A stretch of DNA of 40,271 bases from contig NZ_JAIMCB010000025.1 in the NCBI RefSeq assembly GCF_025499425.1, positions 1 to 40,271 on the forward strand, written 5' to 3'. Shown piece after piece: positions 15,432 through 23,935 of this stretch. Under the pieces are notes generated by a model. The model was not told the origin of the DNA, searched no databases, and worked only from the letters and a program-made list of their open reading frames with translations. Origin of the DNA: Acidiferrimicrobium sp. IK (lineage in GTDB: Bacteria; Actinomycetota; Acidimicrobiia; Acidimicrobiales; Palsa-688). A program made the position numbers and the translations under genes. Every line of letters starts with the position of its first letter. Within the stretch, counting starts at the first letter, position 1.

Positions 15432-18139
15432 GACCCCCTACCCCTTGAGTCCGCCGACGCCACGGAGCCCTCTGTGTCGCCCTGACGTGGCGGTTCGGCG
15501 CTGCCGGTGGGCTCCAATCCAGGTCGGAGCCCATGATGGAGTGCTCCGTGGACGTCTGGACGGAGCCCACTGTGGAACTGGTGGGGGTCGTCGCGGGGGA
15601 CCTCGCCGGGGACTCGGGTCCCGCCGCACTCCTGCGCCGCGGTGGAGGGGGCGGGCAGGTTCCGCCCCTCCAGCGGCGAACGCGGCTGGGGAACACTGGC
15701 CGGTCTGGTGTGGACGGCCCGGTTGGCGGCCCGCACCGCGTCGGCTCGGCCGGCGATGCCCGGTGGGGCGGGCCGGGTGGTGAGGGTGAAGGCGGGGGTC
15801 TCTTCGCCGTCGACCACGAGGCGGGCCGCCGCGACATACGCGCCGAGGTGGGCGAGGTCGTGCTCGGTAAGGTTGGGGGCGACGTGGCGACAGAGGGCGC
15901 GGGCGTCCTCGGGGGACATGGTGAACCACACCTTGGTGCGGGCGTTGGCCGACACCGTCTCGCGCAGCTCTTTTCCGAGCTGGCCGAGGTGCTGGTGGGC
16001 GAGGACCATGGAGAGCCGGTAGCCGCGGGCCTCGGCCAGCATCTCGTCGAAGGAGCGCGGCAGGTGCAAGAAGTTCTGACACTCGTCGACCACCAAACTG
16101 GCGTCGACTCGGGCGGCTTGGCCGAGCCGGGCCCGATGCGTCGCGGTCTGCCACACCTTCGCCACGACGAACGACCCGAGCAGGCGGGCGGTGTCCTCGC
16201 CGAGGATGCCTTTGGGCACCCGGACGAGGCAGACGCCGCCGTCGAGGATCTTGCCCATGTCGAAGCTGGAGTCGGGGCGGCCGACGACCTGGCGGACGAA
16301 GTCGCGCAGCAGGAAGGCGCGCAGCTTGTTCATGAGCGGGCCGATGACTTGCGCCCGGTTGGCTTCGCTCATGGCCTCATACGACTCCCAGAACCCGCCG
16401 AGGCCGACGGTGTCGTCGGCCACGGTGGCGACCATCGGGGCGCGGAACTCCGCGTCGGCGAGGAGGCGGGGGACGTCGGCCAGGCTGGTCGACCCTCCGG
16501 TGGCCGCCGCGAAACGAAGCAGGGTGAGGCAGGCGGCGCGCAATACGTCGTCGGTGCGTGGTCCCCAGAAGGCGGCGAAGATGGAGCGGAAGATCCCGAC
16601 CAGGTTGTCGACGACGAGGTCGGGGTCCGGTCCGGCGAGCACGTTGAGGATGGGCGCGGCGTCGGGGTCTTCGGGGTCGATCAGCACCGTGCGGGACTCC
16701 GCGCCGGCCGGCAGCCGGTCGCACAGGTCGGTGATCAGGTCGCCCTTCGGGTCGATCACCACCACTCCGCGCCCGGCCTCGATATCGCCAAGAACCAGAT
16801 TGGTGAGCAGCGTCGACTTGCCCGAACCGGTGGCTCCCATGACGTGGAGGTGGTAGCGGGCGTCGGGGACCGCCAGGGCGACCGGTCGGCGCCCTCCGGC
16901 CTGGGCATCGCCCAGCACCTTCGGGCTCTGCACGTCCGTCGCCGCTGTTGCCAGCGCGGCGGGACGGGCGACGGCCGGTGGCGGGGCGACGGCCTTGGCC
17001 CCCGCTCGGGCCAGGCCGGGGACGGTCTGGTCGGTCGGCAGGTGCGCCAGGGCGGCCAGCTCGGCGACCGACACGAGGTCGCCGCGCCCGAGGCGCCGCT
17101 CGGCGAGGACCTGGGCGGGGTGGCGGAGGCGGTGGCGGTCGAGGCGGTTCCGCCCGGCGAACAGCGAGAACGCGGAGGCGACGGCGTGGGCTCGGCCCCG
17201 CAGCCGGGCAGCTGCTTGGCGGTCGGTGGCGGTGGTGGCTACGGCGTAGCGGACACAGATGGCCCAGCACGGCTGGGCGGCCTTGTCCAAGATGTCGGCC
17301 ACGTCGGCGGACCGGGACGGGTCGGTGTTGGCCGGCTGGGCGCTGGGCCCGGGAGTGACCAGGTCGATCAGGCGGGCCGCTTTGGTGGCGGGCCGGCCGG
17401 CCCGCCGTGCGGCGGCGGCCTTGTGCAGTCGGGTGAGGCGTCTTCCGGTGACCGGGCGGGCCAGCATCTGTACGCAGGCTGACTCGCCCTCGCGCATCGC
17501 GTCGAGGGCGCCGAGGAGGGGGCGGAGGGGGTCGACCTTGTGCTCGGCGCGCAGCGGGTAGTGCTCGGGGAGGGCGAGGCGGAGGGTGCCGCCGGTCGCC
17601 ACGCCTTCGCCGGCGAGTGGCGGCGCGGCGGGGATGGTCTCGGTGCGCGCCCCGGGCCAGGCGGCCTCGACGGCCCGCTCGACCAGGCCGGGCGGGATCG
17701 TGCCGGGTACCCACCAGGCGATGGTCAGGCCGGTGTCGGAGGCGGTGAGCTCGAAACCGAGGTGAGGCTGGCCGCCGAGGGCCCGCCGCCAGGCCGGGCG
17801 CAGCAGGGCGACCAGGTTGGTCCACAAGGTGGCGGCGCCCTGGGGGTCGACGTCGGGCGGGGCGAGCACCTGCACGAGGCGTGCACCCACGGCCAGCCGG
17901 CGGGCCTGGCCGCGTCGGACGAGGGCGACGGTCACGGCCAGGAGGAGTCCGGTCGCGGCGAGAGCCGGGCCGACGGTGACACCGAGATGGCCGGCCAGCG
18001 CGCCGAGATGGTGGAGCAGCCGGGCGGTCTCGGCGCCGGGATGGGCCAGGTAGCGGGCCAGCGGTCCCGTCACATTTGGAGATGGCGGCAGGCCTGCTGT
18101 TGGTGTGATGGCGGTCGGTTGGGGTGCGGGCACGGTCAC
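15428..18139 (-). CDS. VirD4/TraG-type conjugation ATPase
   Basis: I take GTG 18139, which has AAGGAG 9 nt upstream; the longer frame to 18322 would overlap the virB4 end. The product is 903 residues: a hydrophobic segment at about 57-74, a large N-terminal region with AWWVPGTIPPGLVERAVEAAWPG typical of actinobacterial T4SS ATPases, Walker A MGATGSGKST at 434-443, GRGVVVIDPKGDL, a Walker B region SLVVDECQNFL and VLAHQHLGQLG. It probably couples DNA to the channel. The C-terminal ~110 residues are disordered. Long antisense frames on the plus strand here are shadows. Confidence 0.9.
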   Translation of the reverse strand: MTVPAPQPTAITPTAGLPPSPNVTGPLARYLAHPGAETARLLHHLGALAGHLGVTVGPALAATGLLLAVTVALVRRGQARRLAVGARLVQVLAPPDVDPQGAATLWTNLVALLRPAWRRALGGQPHLGFELTASDTGLTIAWWVPGTIPPGLVERAVEAAWPGARTETIPAAPPLAGEGVATGGTLRLALPEHYPLRAEHKVDPLRPLLGALDAMREGESACVQMLARPVTGRRLTRLHKAAAARRAGRPATKAARLIDLVTPGPSAQPANTDPSRSADVADILDKAAQPCWAICVRYAVATTATDRQAAARLRGRAHAVASAFSLFAGRNRLDRHRLRHPAQVLAERRLGRGDLVSVAELAALAHLPTDQTVPGLARAGAKAVAPPPAVARPAALATAATDVQSPKVLGDAQAGGRRPVALAVPDARYHLHVMGATGSGKSTLLTNLVLGDIEAGRGVVVIDPKGDLITDLCDRLPAGAESRTVLIDPEDPDAAPILNVLAGPDPDLVVDNLVGIFRSIFAAFWGPRTDDVLRAACLTLLRFAAATGGSTSLADVPRLLADAEFRAPMVATVADDTVGLGGFWESYEAMSEANRAQVIGPLMNKLRAFLLRDFVRQVVGRPDSSFDMGKILDGGVCLVRVPKGILGEDTARLLGSFVVAKVWQTATHRARLGQAARVDASLVVDECQNFLHLPRSFDEMLAEARGYRLSMVLAHQHLGQLGKELRETVSANARTKVWFTMSPEDARALCRHVAPNLTEHDLAHLGAYVAAARLVVDGEETPAFTLTTRPAPPGIAGRADAVRAANRAVHTRPASVPQPRSPLEGRNLPAPSTAAQECGGTRVPGEVPRDDPHQFHSGLRPDVHGALHHGLRPGLEPTGSAEPPRQGDTEGSVASADSRGRGS

Positions 18140-18167
18140 GCGGGGAGGCTCCTTTTTTTCGAGGTCG

Positions 18168-19916
18168 TCACAGGTCGGGGGTGTCGTCGAGGGTTTGCTC
18201 GATCCCAGTTCGAGCGAGAAGGTCCTCGTCGGCGCTGGCCAGCGCGGTGAAGGCCACCCGGTCGACCCCGGCCGCAAGGAGGCCCTGGCCGCGGGCCGCG
18301 CCGAGCAGGTAGGCCCGCTCACCAGCGGACAGGCCGAACGCCTCAGCGAGAGCGTCGATGGTCTGGGGGGCTTGGCGGAGCAGGATCTGGGTGGCGGCGT
18401 TGGCGACGACGGCCTGGCCGAGCGGGCTGGCGAGGAGGTCTGCGGCGTCTTGGGTGACCACGGTCAGGCCGGCCCAGTGCTTGCGGGCCGACTTGGCCAT
18501 GCGGAAGAGGAACTCGGCGCCGGAGGGGTCGGCCATGAGCAGCCACGCCTCGTCGACGACCACCAGCCGGCGTTTGCGGTTCGTGGGGTCGGACACCCGC
18601 CGCCAGATGGCGTCCAAGGTGAGCAGGGTGCCGACCGCTTTGAGCTCGCTCGGGAGGTCGCGGAGGCTGAAGACGACGAGGTGCCCTTGTGGCTGCGTGG
18701 TGGTCGGCCCGTCGAACAGGCCGCGGTGGGTGCCGGTGGTGAACGGGGTCAGGCGGGCGGCGAGCGTGCGGGCGGCGGGGTCGTCGTCGGCGTCGAGGGC
18801 GGCGGCCAGATCCCTGAGGAGCGGTGCGGGCCGGGCGTGGCTGCGGACATCGGCGGTGATCCCGACCGATTCGTAGGCGGCGACGATCCCCCGGTCGAGC
18901 GCCGCGGTGGCCGCCGGGTCGGGTTTCCCGCCGAGGAGAACGGCGATGAGGGTGTGGACGAACAGCGCCCGGCGGACCATCGCATCAGGAGCGGCGGCGC
19001 CGGGTCCGGGGGCGAGGTCGAAGGGGTTGACCCGCACCCCGGGGGCGCCGAGGTGGACGTAGGCGCCGCCGACGGTCTCGGCGAGGCGGCGGTACTCGTC
19101 CTCGGGGTCGACCACCGCGATCTCGATCCCCGCGTAGAGACTACGCAGGGCTTCGAGCTTGGCCAGGTAGGACTTGCCCGCCCCGGAGCGGGCCAGGATG
19201 ACCGAGTTGTGGTTGTCCTGGGCGAAGCGGTCCCACAGCACCAGGCCCGAGCCGTTGGTGGTGGTGCCGTAGAGGATACCGTGGGTGGCCGACAGCTCGG
19301 CCGACGCGAACGGGAACGACGCGGCGAGGGCGTCGGTGTCGAAGCTGCGTCGCTGGGCGAGGGCGTCGACCCCGACCGGCAGGGTGGAGGTCCAGCCCTG
19401 GAGGGTGCGCCAGGTGGCCGGTTGGGCGTCGAGGAGCATCGAGGCGCACAGTGACTTGACCCGGGCGCACTCGGCCTGGAGCGCTTTCTCGTCTCTGGCG
19501 TGGACGGTGAGGTAGAGGCCGACCCGGAACAGCTTCTGCTCGCCGCGGGCCAGGCCGGCGGCGAGGTCGCGGGCGTCCTCGGCGGCGACCTCCACGTCGG
19601 GGTCAGCGAGCCGGCCCTTGGCGGCGTCGGCCCGCCGTCCCGATTCGAGGCGGGCCAGCTGGCGCCGCAGCCGCTCGGCAGCGATGTTGGCCGGGACCGG
19701 TGCGACGTGGACGGCGACGTCGAGGCGACCGGGGTGGGCGGTGAGCGGCTCCAGCCAGCCCCGGCCCACCTCTCTCGGGTAGCCGGTGACGGCGAAGCTG
19801 GCACACCAGCCGTCCCCGACCCGCAGCGCGCGGGGGTGGACCTCGATGGCGTCGGGGCCGAATGGCGATGCCGGCCGGCTGGCCGGTCGCGCGATGCGTG
19901 ACAGCAGGCCGGTCAC
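18168..19916 (-). CDS. virB4: VirB4-like T4SS ATPase
   Basis: The product has 582 residues, with GTG 19916 overlapping the upstream stop (GTGA). It is the cytoplasmic motor that powers substrate passage and pilin handling. Seen: an N-terminal domain with ARVKSLCASMLLDAQPATWRTLQGW, Walker A ARSGAGKSY at about 242-250, VVDPEDEYRRLAE, Walker B LVVVDEAWLLM at about 451-461, VVTQDAADLL and ANAATQILLRQ. These are all signatures of VirB4/TraC/TrbE proteins. It is shorter than many VirB4 proteins (usually 600-900), mainly at the N-terminus. It lies between the PrgI-type and VirD4-like genes. Confidence 0.93.
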   Translation of the reverse strand: MTGLLSRIARPASRPASPFGPDAIEVHPRALRVGDGWCASFAVTGYPREVGRGWLEPLTAHPGRLDVAVHVAPVPANIAAERLRRQLARLESGRRADAAKGRLADPDVEVAAEDARDLAAGLARGEQKLFRVGLYLTVHARDEKALQAECARVKSLCASMLLDAQPATWRTLQGWTSTLPVGVDALAQRRSFDTDALAASFPFASAELSATHGILYGTTTNGSGLVLWDRFAQDNHNSVILARSGAGKSYLAKLEALRSLYAGIEIAVVDPEDEYRRLAETVGGAYVHLGAPGVRVNPFDLAPGPGAAAPDAMVRRALFVHTLIAVLLGGKPDPAATAALDRGIVAAYESVGITADVRSHARPAPLLRDLAAALDADDDPAARTLAARLTPFTTGTHRGLFDGPTTTQPQGHLVVFSLRDLPSELKAVGTLLTLDAIWRRVSDPTNRKRRLVVVDEAWLLMADPSGAEFLFRMAKSARKHWAGLTVVTQDAADLLASPLGQAVVANAATQILLRQAPQTIDALAEAFGLSAGERAYLLGAARGQGLLAAGVDRVAFTALASADEDLLARTGIEQTLDDTPDL

Positions 19917-20932
19917 GGGTTCACTCGTTTCACGGGTGCGGTTCCTTTCGGGTGGCGGGCGAGGGTGACGGGTTGCTCAGCGCCATATAGACCAGCGCCA
20001 TAGACGGCAGTCCCGGCGAGCCCGACGGGTCGCAGCTCGCCGGCCGGGTCGAGGGCACGGGCCAGGCACGTCGCCGTGTCGGGACCGTCGAGGGCGACAA
20101 GAGTGACCCCGGCCGCGCCGAGCGCGCTGGCGGCTTCGGCAGCCCGGCGCTGCAGCCGGGCCGTGGCGTCGGCGCCGATGTTGTTGGACGATGGGGGGTG
20201 GCGGAGCACGACGAGCACCTCGCGGCGGAGCAGGTCGCGCCGGTCGGCCAGCTCGGCGAGGAAGGCGGCATGGGCGCGTGCCGCGGACTCAAGGGCGGGG
20301 TGCGGGAGTCCAGGTGCGGCGTCGAGGAGGGCGTCGATGGAGGGCGTCAGGTCGACCGGCTCGGCCCGCACGAGGAGCTGGGCGGGCTGGTCGAGCCCGT
20401 TGAGCCAGCGGGCGAAGCCGGCCACCAGCGCCTCCTGCTCGGTCGGGGTGCGCAGGCTGAAGGTGACCGCGCTGGCCCGGCAGATGACCGCCTGCCCGTC
20501 GGGTCCGAGGTCGACGATCCCGTCGCCGCCGACCCCGGCGAACGGCAGGCGCAACGCCACCGGGGTTGGCCCGGGGTTGGTGGCGAGGAACGCCGGCGCG
20601 GCCGGGACGCCGTCGGGGGCGGGCACCAGCCGGTGCGGGGCGCGATGGTGGCGCCAGGCCGCGGTGACCCACCGGTCGGCCGCGATGCCTTCGAACCGGC
20701 CGAGCGCCAACATGGCGGCAGCCGCCCCGATCGGCAGCGCGAGCGCGCCGTACACGGCGGCGGGCACGAGGTGGCGGGTGGCTGCATAGCCGGCCCACAG
20801 CGCCACCGCGGCGACAGCGAGGATGGCGAGCTGGCGGGCGGTCAACCCGGCCAGCAGCTTGTCCGGCCTCTCGAAATCGGCGGGGATGCGGACGCGTCCG
20901 CGGCCACCGTCGCTATCACGGCGGGTGGTCAC
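19913..20932 (-). CDS. PrgI/SCO6880-type T4SS membrane protein
   Basis: The product has 339 residues from GTG 20932, overlapping the channel-protein stop (GTGA); the frame extending to 21229 is antisense-like. After VRIPADFERPDKLLAGLTARQLAIL come two membrane helices (about 35-80), the hallmark of PrgI-like proteins that sit next to VirB4. A soluble alpha/beta part follows (RLPFAGVGGDGIVDLGPDG, SLRTPTEQEALVAGFARWLNGL), resembling the VirB4 N-terminal region. In some systems this part is fused to VirB4, which would explain the short VirB4 here. It probably anchors the ATPase to the membrane channel. Confidence 0.83.
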   Translation of the reverse strand: MTTRRDSDGGRGRVRIPADFERPDKLLAGLTARQLAILAVAAVALWAGYAATRHLVPAAVYGALALPIGAAAAMLALGRFEGIAADRWVTAAWRHHRAPHRLVPAPDGVPAAPAFLATNPGPTPVALRLPFAGVGGDGIVDLGPDGQAVICRASAVTFSLRTPTEQEALVAGFARWLNGLDQPAQLLVRAEPVDLTPSIDALLDAAPGLPHPALESAARAHAAFLAELADRRDLLRREVLVVLRHPPSSNNIGADATARLQRRAAEAASALGAAGVTLVALDGPDTATCLARALDPAGELRPVGLAGTAVYGAGLYGAEQPVTLARHPKGTAPVKRVNP

Positions 20933-22176
20933 AGCCCGACTCCGGCGGCGAGGGCCTTGGCGCCCTTGTAGATGATCACGTCGCGCACCACCCGACCGAC
21001 ACCGGAGTGACCGCGCGAGCCGGAGAACACGAACCGGCTGACCCAGGATGGGATCTTGACCAGCACCCAGCACAGGCAGGCGGAGACGAGCAGGTCGACC
21101 AGCCCGCCGGTCGAGGCGATCCCGAGATTGGCCGGGCCGCCGGAGGCGAGGAACACCCGCAGCGCGGTGACAAGCACGAGGGACTGAGCGACTTGGACGG
21201 CGAGGACACCGAAGAAGGCACGCCACCACAGCTTCGCCAGTCCTTCGGTCTGGGGCAGGGCGTGGCAGACCAGGCAGATCGGGGCGGCCACGACGAGCAG
21301 GATCACGAGCGCCAGGCGCACCACGTAAGTGGCGAGCACCACCATGGCGAGCACGGCCACCACCCCACCGAGGAGCACCACGAAGATCCCGCCATCGGCC
21401 AGCGATCCGAGGACCAGCTGGCGGAGCACGACGGCGGCCCCCGACGGGTCGACGCCTTGGCCGAGCACGGCTTGGGAGAGCGAGTCGGCGGTCGAGATGG
21501 CGAGGCCGGCGAGGCTCAGGCTGGCGTTGACCGCGATGCCGGCAACCACGATGCGGGGCAGGATGTCTTTGATGGCGGTGCGGGTCTGGACGGTCTCATG
21601 CCCCATGACGATCGCCCCGCCGACCAACACGAACAGGACCAAGAAGGCATCCGCGATGCCTTCGGTCATCCGCCACAGCTCACCCACCCGGCTCTGGGCG
21701 GTCACGTTGGGGGTGGCGAGCAACGTGTGGCCGAGCAGGGTGAGGATCGGGTCGAGCGCCGCGGTGACGAGGTCTCGGAACCAGTTGTCGATGGCGGCGG
21801 TGATGTGGCCGGTGATGTCGAACAGTCCGGGCGAGGGTTGGCTGCCGCCGCTCACCGTCCCCCCGCTGCCCGGTGCCGGCACTGACGGGGTGGTGGTGTT
21901 ACCGGGACCGACCTGGATGCCCGGCGGCCCCTCACCCGATGACCCGGGTGCCGGTGTGGTCGTGGCGGTGCTCGGGGCGGGGGTCTTGTCCGCGGTGAGC
22001 ACGACCGCCGTTGCCCCTGCGGTGCCCGACTGAGGCGTCTGGGTGGCGGCGCCATACGCCTTGGCAACGTAGCCGCCGTGGCCGCCGAGGCCGAGGGCGA
22101 GCAGCACCACCAGGGTGCCGGCCGCTATGAGCAGGACTCGCCGTCGGGGTCGCCGGGTGTGCAGCAGGCGGGCCAT
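20929..22176 (-). CDS. VirB6/TrbL-like polytopic channel protein
   Basis: The product has 415 residues from ATG 22176, 2 bp after the pilin stop. An N-terminal hydrophobic segment (VLLIAAGTLVVLLALGLGG) is followed by a Pro/Thr/Gly-rich external stretch of about 80 residues, then six or so membrane helices (AFLVLFVLVGGAIVMG, IVVAGIAVNASLSLAGLAI, IFVVLLGGVVAVLAMVV, LALVILLVVAAPICLVC, VAQSLVLVTALRVFLA, VDLLVSACLCWVLV). LAKLWWRAFFGVLAVQVAQ resembles the TrbL/VirB6 loop with conserved Trp. It should form the inner-membrane pore. Confidence 0.82.
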   Translation of the reverse strand: MARLLHTRRPRRRVLLIAAGTLVVLLALGLGGHGGYVAKAYGAATQTPQSGTAGATAVVLTADKTPAPSTATTTPAPGSSGEGPPGIQVGPGNTTTPSVPAPGSGGTVSGGSQPSPGLFDITGHITAAIDNWFRDLVTAALDPILTLLGHTLLATPNVTAQSRVGELWRMTEGIADAFLVLFVLVGGAIVMGHETVQTRTAIKDILPRIVVAGIAVNASLSLAGLAISTADSLSQAVLGQGVDPSGAAVVLRQLVLGSLADGGIFVVLLGGVVAVLAMVVLATYVVRLALVILLVVAAPICLVCHALPQTEGLAKLWWRAFFGVLAVQVAQSLVLVTALRVFLASGGPANLGIASTGGLVDLLVSACLCWVLVKIPSWVSRFVFSGSRGHSGVGRVVRDVIIYKGAKALAAGVGL

Positions 22177-22178
22177 GC

Positions 22179-22601
22179 TCAGCCGCCCACGATCGAGGCG
22201 AGGATCGACACCAGTAGCGGGGCCAGGATGGCGAGGGCGTAGCCGATGGCGGCGGACTTGAGGGCGATCTTGGCCTTCTCGACCTGGCCGGGGTCGCCCC
22301 CCGCGGTCAGGTAGCGCAGCCCGCCGATGGTCAGGAACAAGGTGGCGACCCCGGCCAGGATGCCCACGATCCAGTTGCGCAGGTTGTCGATCACCCCCGA
22401 CAGCGTCGGGGTAGCGGTGCCCGCTGCGAAGGCCGGGGAGGCCAACATGACCAGCAGGGCGGCGCTGAGCGCGAGGACGAGCGGCAGGCGAGGCAGCAGG
22501 GCCCGGGCTCGACGGCCGGCCCGCTGGCGTCGGCCGGCCTGGATCGAGTGACAGGATTCGGGCGGACCTTTGGTGGTTGTCGGGTGGGTGGGATCTGTCG
22601 T
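22179..22601 (-). CDS. VirB2-like T4SS pilin, apparently starting at ACG
   Basis: The mature part (TLSGVIDNLRNWIVGILAGV, LFLTIGGLRYLTAGGDP, KAALKSAAIGY-type segment, ILAPLLVSILASIVGG) has the two hydrophobic helices and loop of actinobacterial VirB2/TrbC-like pilins. The first standard start, ATG 22448, would cut off most of the signal peptide: in frame upstream is an Arg-rich region and PRLPLVLALSAALLV before MLASPAFA. No ATG, GTG or TTG occurs there, but ACG at 22601 lies 5 nt after GAGGAGG (22613-22607), giving 140 residues. Its leader GGAGGACGCCACG differs from that of the gene at 12586 only by ACG for ATG. Either a real ACG start or a T-to-C change. Confidence 0.75.
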   Translation of the reverse strand, partial: TTDPTHPTTTKGPPESCHSIQAGRRQRAGRRARALLPRLPLVLALSAALLVMLASPAFAAGTATPTLSGVIDNLRNWIVGILAGVATLFLTIGGLRYLTAGGDPGQVEKAKIALKSAAIGYALAILAPLLVSILASIVGG

Positions 22602-22703
22602 GGCGTCCTCCTCGGTTCGGCCCCTGCGCGCTTGAGGCCAGGGCGCTCGGGGGTAGTACAGGGGGTCGTCCCGGCCGGTCCGGGTGGACCAAGGTGGGCA
22701 CTC

Positions 22704-23555
22704 TCACCTCCTCGGTGGTGGGCTCGAGCGACGCTTGCTCGGTCGGCGGTCCATGGACCGGACCGGCCGGCGACAATCCCCACTAACAGAACACCCCGAT
22801 TCGCCCGTTTTTTGGACATCGTCGAAGGGCGGATAGTCGTCACCGGTCACCCAGTCCCTGACCCGAGATTCAGCGCGACGCCGACGCTTGTGACACGCCC
22901 AGTAGCCGAGGTCGAGGTGATCGGCGGCCTCGGCAAGGTCGGTGTCCCCGATGCGGGTGGCGCTGATCAGCTCGGCGTCGGCCGCGCTGATCACCCCGGC
23001 CCGGACCGCCTTCGCGAGCACCAGGTCGGGGTGGCCCCACGGTCGGGGCGGGGCGGCCGAGACCGGCTCGGTGCCCGGCCGGGCTCGCTCGGCCATCTCG
23101 GCATGCAGCAGCCGGGTGGCGCCCTTGCGGGCCTGCCAGCGCAACCACGACGCCAGGCGGGGCCGGCCGGGCTGGCAGCGGGACACCGCGGCCAGAAACG
23201 CGGCGAGGGCCTCGGCCTCGATGTCGTCGGCCTTGCCCGGACACGCCCGCACGAGCGCCCTGACCGTGCGGCGCAGCCCGGGCAGGAGCACCCCCGCCAG
23301 GCCGACGGTCCACTTGCCGCCCTCGGCCTTCGAGAGGGCGACGAGCTCGTCGACGATGGCGTCGCGGACCTCGAAACGGGTGGAGGGGTGCAGGAGGCGG
23401 GCTTTCAGCTCCCCGAGCGGGATCGGCCGGTCCGGCAGGCCGGGGACGCCGGTACCGTCGAGGGCGAGCGGGTCGGGACCGGAGGTCAGGAGCGTGAAGG
23501 TGCGCTCCAAGGTGTCGAACGGTGAGTCGGTGAGGGGACGCTTGCGGGTGGGCAT
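22704..23555 (-). CDS. Sigma-70-like protein heading the transfer operon
   Basis: The product has 283 residues. ATG 23555 has AAGGAG 6 nt upstream; the frame extending to 23630 crosses operator-like DNA. Residues about 90-150 (LRRTVRALVRACPGKADDIEAEALAAFL and RPRLASWLRWQARKGATRLL) look like sigma-70 region 2. Residues 193-236 (DAELISATRIGDTDLAEAADHLDL then HKRRRRAESRV) look like the region 4 helix-turn-helix. The ends are divergent, with a basic tail. It may be an element-encoded ECF-like sigma factor or a DNA-binding relative. It is first in the T4SS operon, with about 100 bp to the pilin start. Confidence 0.62.
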   Translation of the reverse strand: MPTRKRPLTDSPFDTLERTFTLLTSGPDPLALDGTGVPGLPDRPIPLGELKARLLHPSTRFEVRDAIVDELVALSKAEGGKWTVGLAGVLLPGLRRTVRALVRACPGKADDIEAEALAAFLAAVSRCQPGRPRLASWLRWQARKGATRLLHAEMAERARPGTEPVSAAPPRPWGHPDLVLAKAVRAGVISAADAELISATRIGDTDLAEAADHLDLGYWACHKRRRRAESRVRDWVTGDDYPPFDDVQKTGESGCSVSGDCRRPVRSMDRRPSKRRSSPPPRR

Positions 23556-23642
23556 GGACGGGCTCCTTCGGTTTCGGAGCCGTGATCGCGCCACACGAGG
23601 TCCCCCGTTTTTCCCCCGCCTTTCCCCCACTCGGCCGCGCGG

Positions 23643-23670
23643 GCGACTCCCCCGAATTCGGGGGAGTCGC
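23643..23670. promoter_or_regulatory. Perfect 28-bp palindrome (operator candidate)
   Basis: The left half reads GCGACTCCCCCGAA and the right half is its exact reverse complement, centred on the EcoRI-like GAATTC. It is about 90 bp upstream of the sigma-like start codon. A third GACTCCCCCG copy follows at 23680. Symmetry and position suggest a dimeric repressor or activator site. Confidence 0.7.
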
Positions 23671-23828
23671 GGGGGACCCGACTCCCCCGCCTCGCGTCAT
23701 CGCAGGTCAGCGCCGCGGGGTACTGGTCCCCCGCGCGCCGGGTCCTCGGGGTCAGGCAGCCCCGTGCGGCCGGCGAAAGAAATTCCCCGGAGCACCCTTG
23801 CGCCGGGCGCGGAGTAGTCCGCCATGAC

Positions 23829-23852
23829 GACTACCACACAAGTGGGGTAGTC
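23829..23852. promoter_or_regulatory. 24-bp imperfect palindrome plus adjacent half site
   Basis: GACTACCACAC, AA, GTGGGGTAGTC: 11-bp arms with one mismatch and a 2-nt centre. A second GTGTGGGGTAGTG lies 10 bp further (23863-23875). It is located just after the end of the winged-helix gene at 23936 and upstream of the transfer operon, and resembles the 23643 palindrome in its outer GACT/AGTC and C/G tracts. Confidence 0.6.
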
Positions 23853-23935
23853 GTTCCCCCGCGTGTGGGGTAGTGCTCCAATGCGGCGCACAGGCCGCGG
23901 GGAACGGGCCGGGAGAGGGCCCCGCTGGGTCGTCG

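Larger units (their letters stand above)
23556..23935. promoter_or_regulatory. 380-bp control region of the transfer operon, C-tracts and palindromes
   Basis: This non-coding interval separates the double winged-helix gene from the sigma-like gene; both are read leftward. It holds three CCCCC tracts at 23602, 23613 and 23624 spaced exactly 11 bp, a perfect 28-bp palindrome (23643-23670), a further GACTCCCCCGC half site at 23680, another CCCCC near 23728, an imperfect 24-bp palindrome (23829-23852) and a half site GTGTGGGGTAGTG at 23863-23875. The two palindromes share the form GACTnCC...GGnAGTC. I infer operators for an element-encoded regulator. No clear -10/-35 pair was identified. Confidence 0.65.

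Noticed and set aside
15533..17482. 649-codon plus-strand open frame opposite the VirD4-like gene
   Set aside because: It is the antisense shadow of a clearly conserved ATPase in very GC-rich DNA; the translation is Gly/Val/Asp-rich with no domain pattern.
18105..19454. 449-codon plus-strand frame opposite virB4
   Set aside because: Antisense shadow; the virB4 Walker motifs on the other strand are intact.
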